From Tubiluchus corallicola (Eukaryota; Priapulida; Priapulimorpha; Priapulimorphida; Tubiluchidae), in the NCBI GenBank assembly GCA_030141605.1, contig JAQGDQ010000015.1, forward strand, positions 496,001-560,000: DNA of 64,000 nt, written 5' to 3'. Made by a program: the position numbers and the translations under genes. Below the pieces are notes generated by a model, which saw nothing but the letters and a program-made list of their open reading frames with translations, was not told the origin of the DNA and ran no database searches. Shown one piece after another: positions 63,957 through 64,000 of this stretch (the first letter of the stretch is position 1; the number at the start of each line of letters is the position of its first letter).

Positions 63957-64000
63957 GTGAATATGAACGAAATTATTCCATTTTATGCAGTAATGAAATA

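Overview
The window is nuclear DNA of an animal, most likely a marine invertebrate and plausibly a lophotrochozoan. It is AT-rich and gene-poor, and its coding parts are split by GT-AG introns. It carries APE-type LINEs, tRNA-like and 5S-like SINE relics, and very long dinucleotide arrays. No prokaryotic or organellar features were seen. The species cannot be fixed from the sequence alone.

Only one gene is well supported. It is a three-exon gene at 43812-46106 for a secreted protein with a PI-PLC X domain and a threonine-rich tail. The last 150 bases hold a convincing exon (63853-63956) of a gene running off the right edge. A weaker exon candidate lies on the minus strand near 22.9-23.1 kb.

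The rest is mostly mobile-element sequence. An almost complete but broken CR1-like LINE (about 12.65-18.58 kb, plus strand) has an ORF1 with a zinc finger and an SGNH esterase. Its ORF2 starts with a 2A-like NPGP motif and continues with endonuclease and reverse transcriptase. It sits inside an older RTE-like LINE whose two halves lie at 11.6-12.65 and 18.58-18.77 kb. Two more copies of the CR1-like family are present: a 5'-truncated one at 33.97-34.96 kb and a bare 3' tail at 42.6-42.84 kb. All three share a 3' motif and hairpin, and each ends at a different dinucleotide array. Minus-strand LINE fragments lie at 48.9-50.9 kb and, more decayed, at 29.8-30.8 kb.

Other repeats are a 46/92-bp minisatellite (57.6-58.2 kb), an 18-bp minisatellite (42.9-43.2 kb), a 161-bp tandem duplication (35.35-35.67 kb), two pairs of dispersed repeats (5.04/5.94 kb and 40.8/56.4 kb), a 95-bp foldback (23.4 kb), and a 349-bp (CT)n array (38.9 kb). 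The remaining sequence shows no convincing genes. Some of it is repeat-poor and rich in homeodomain-like TAAT sites and could be regulatory.
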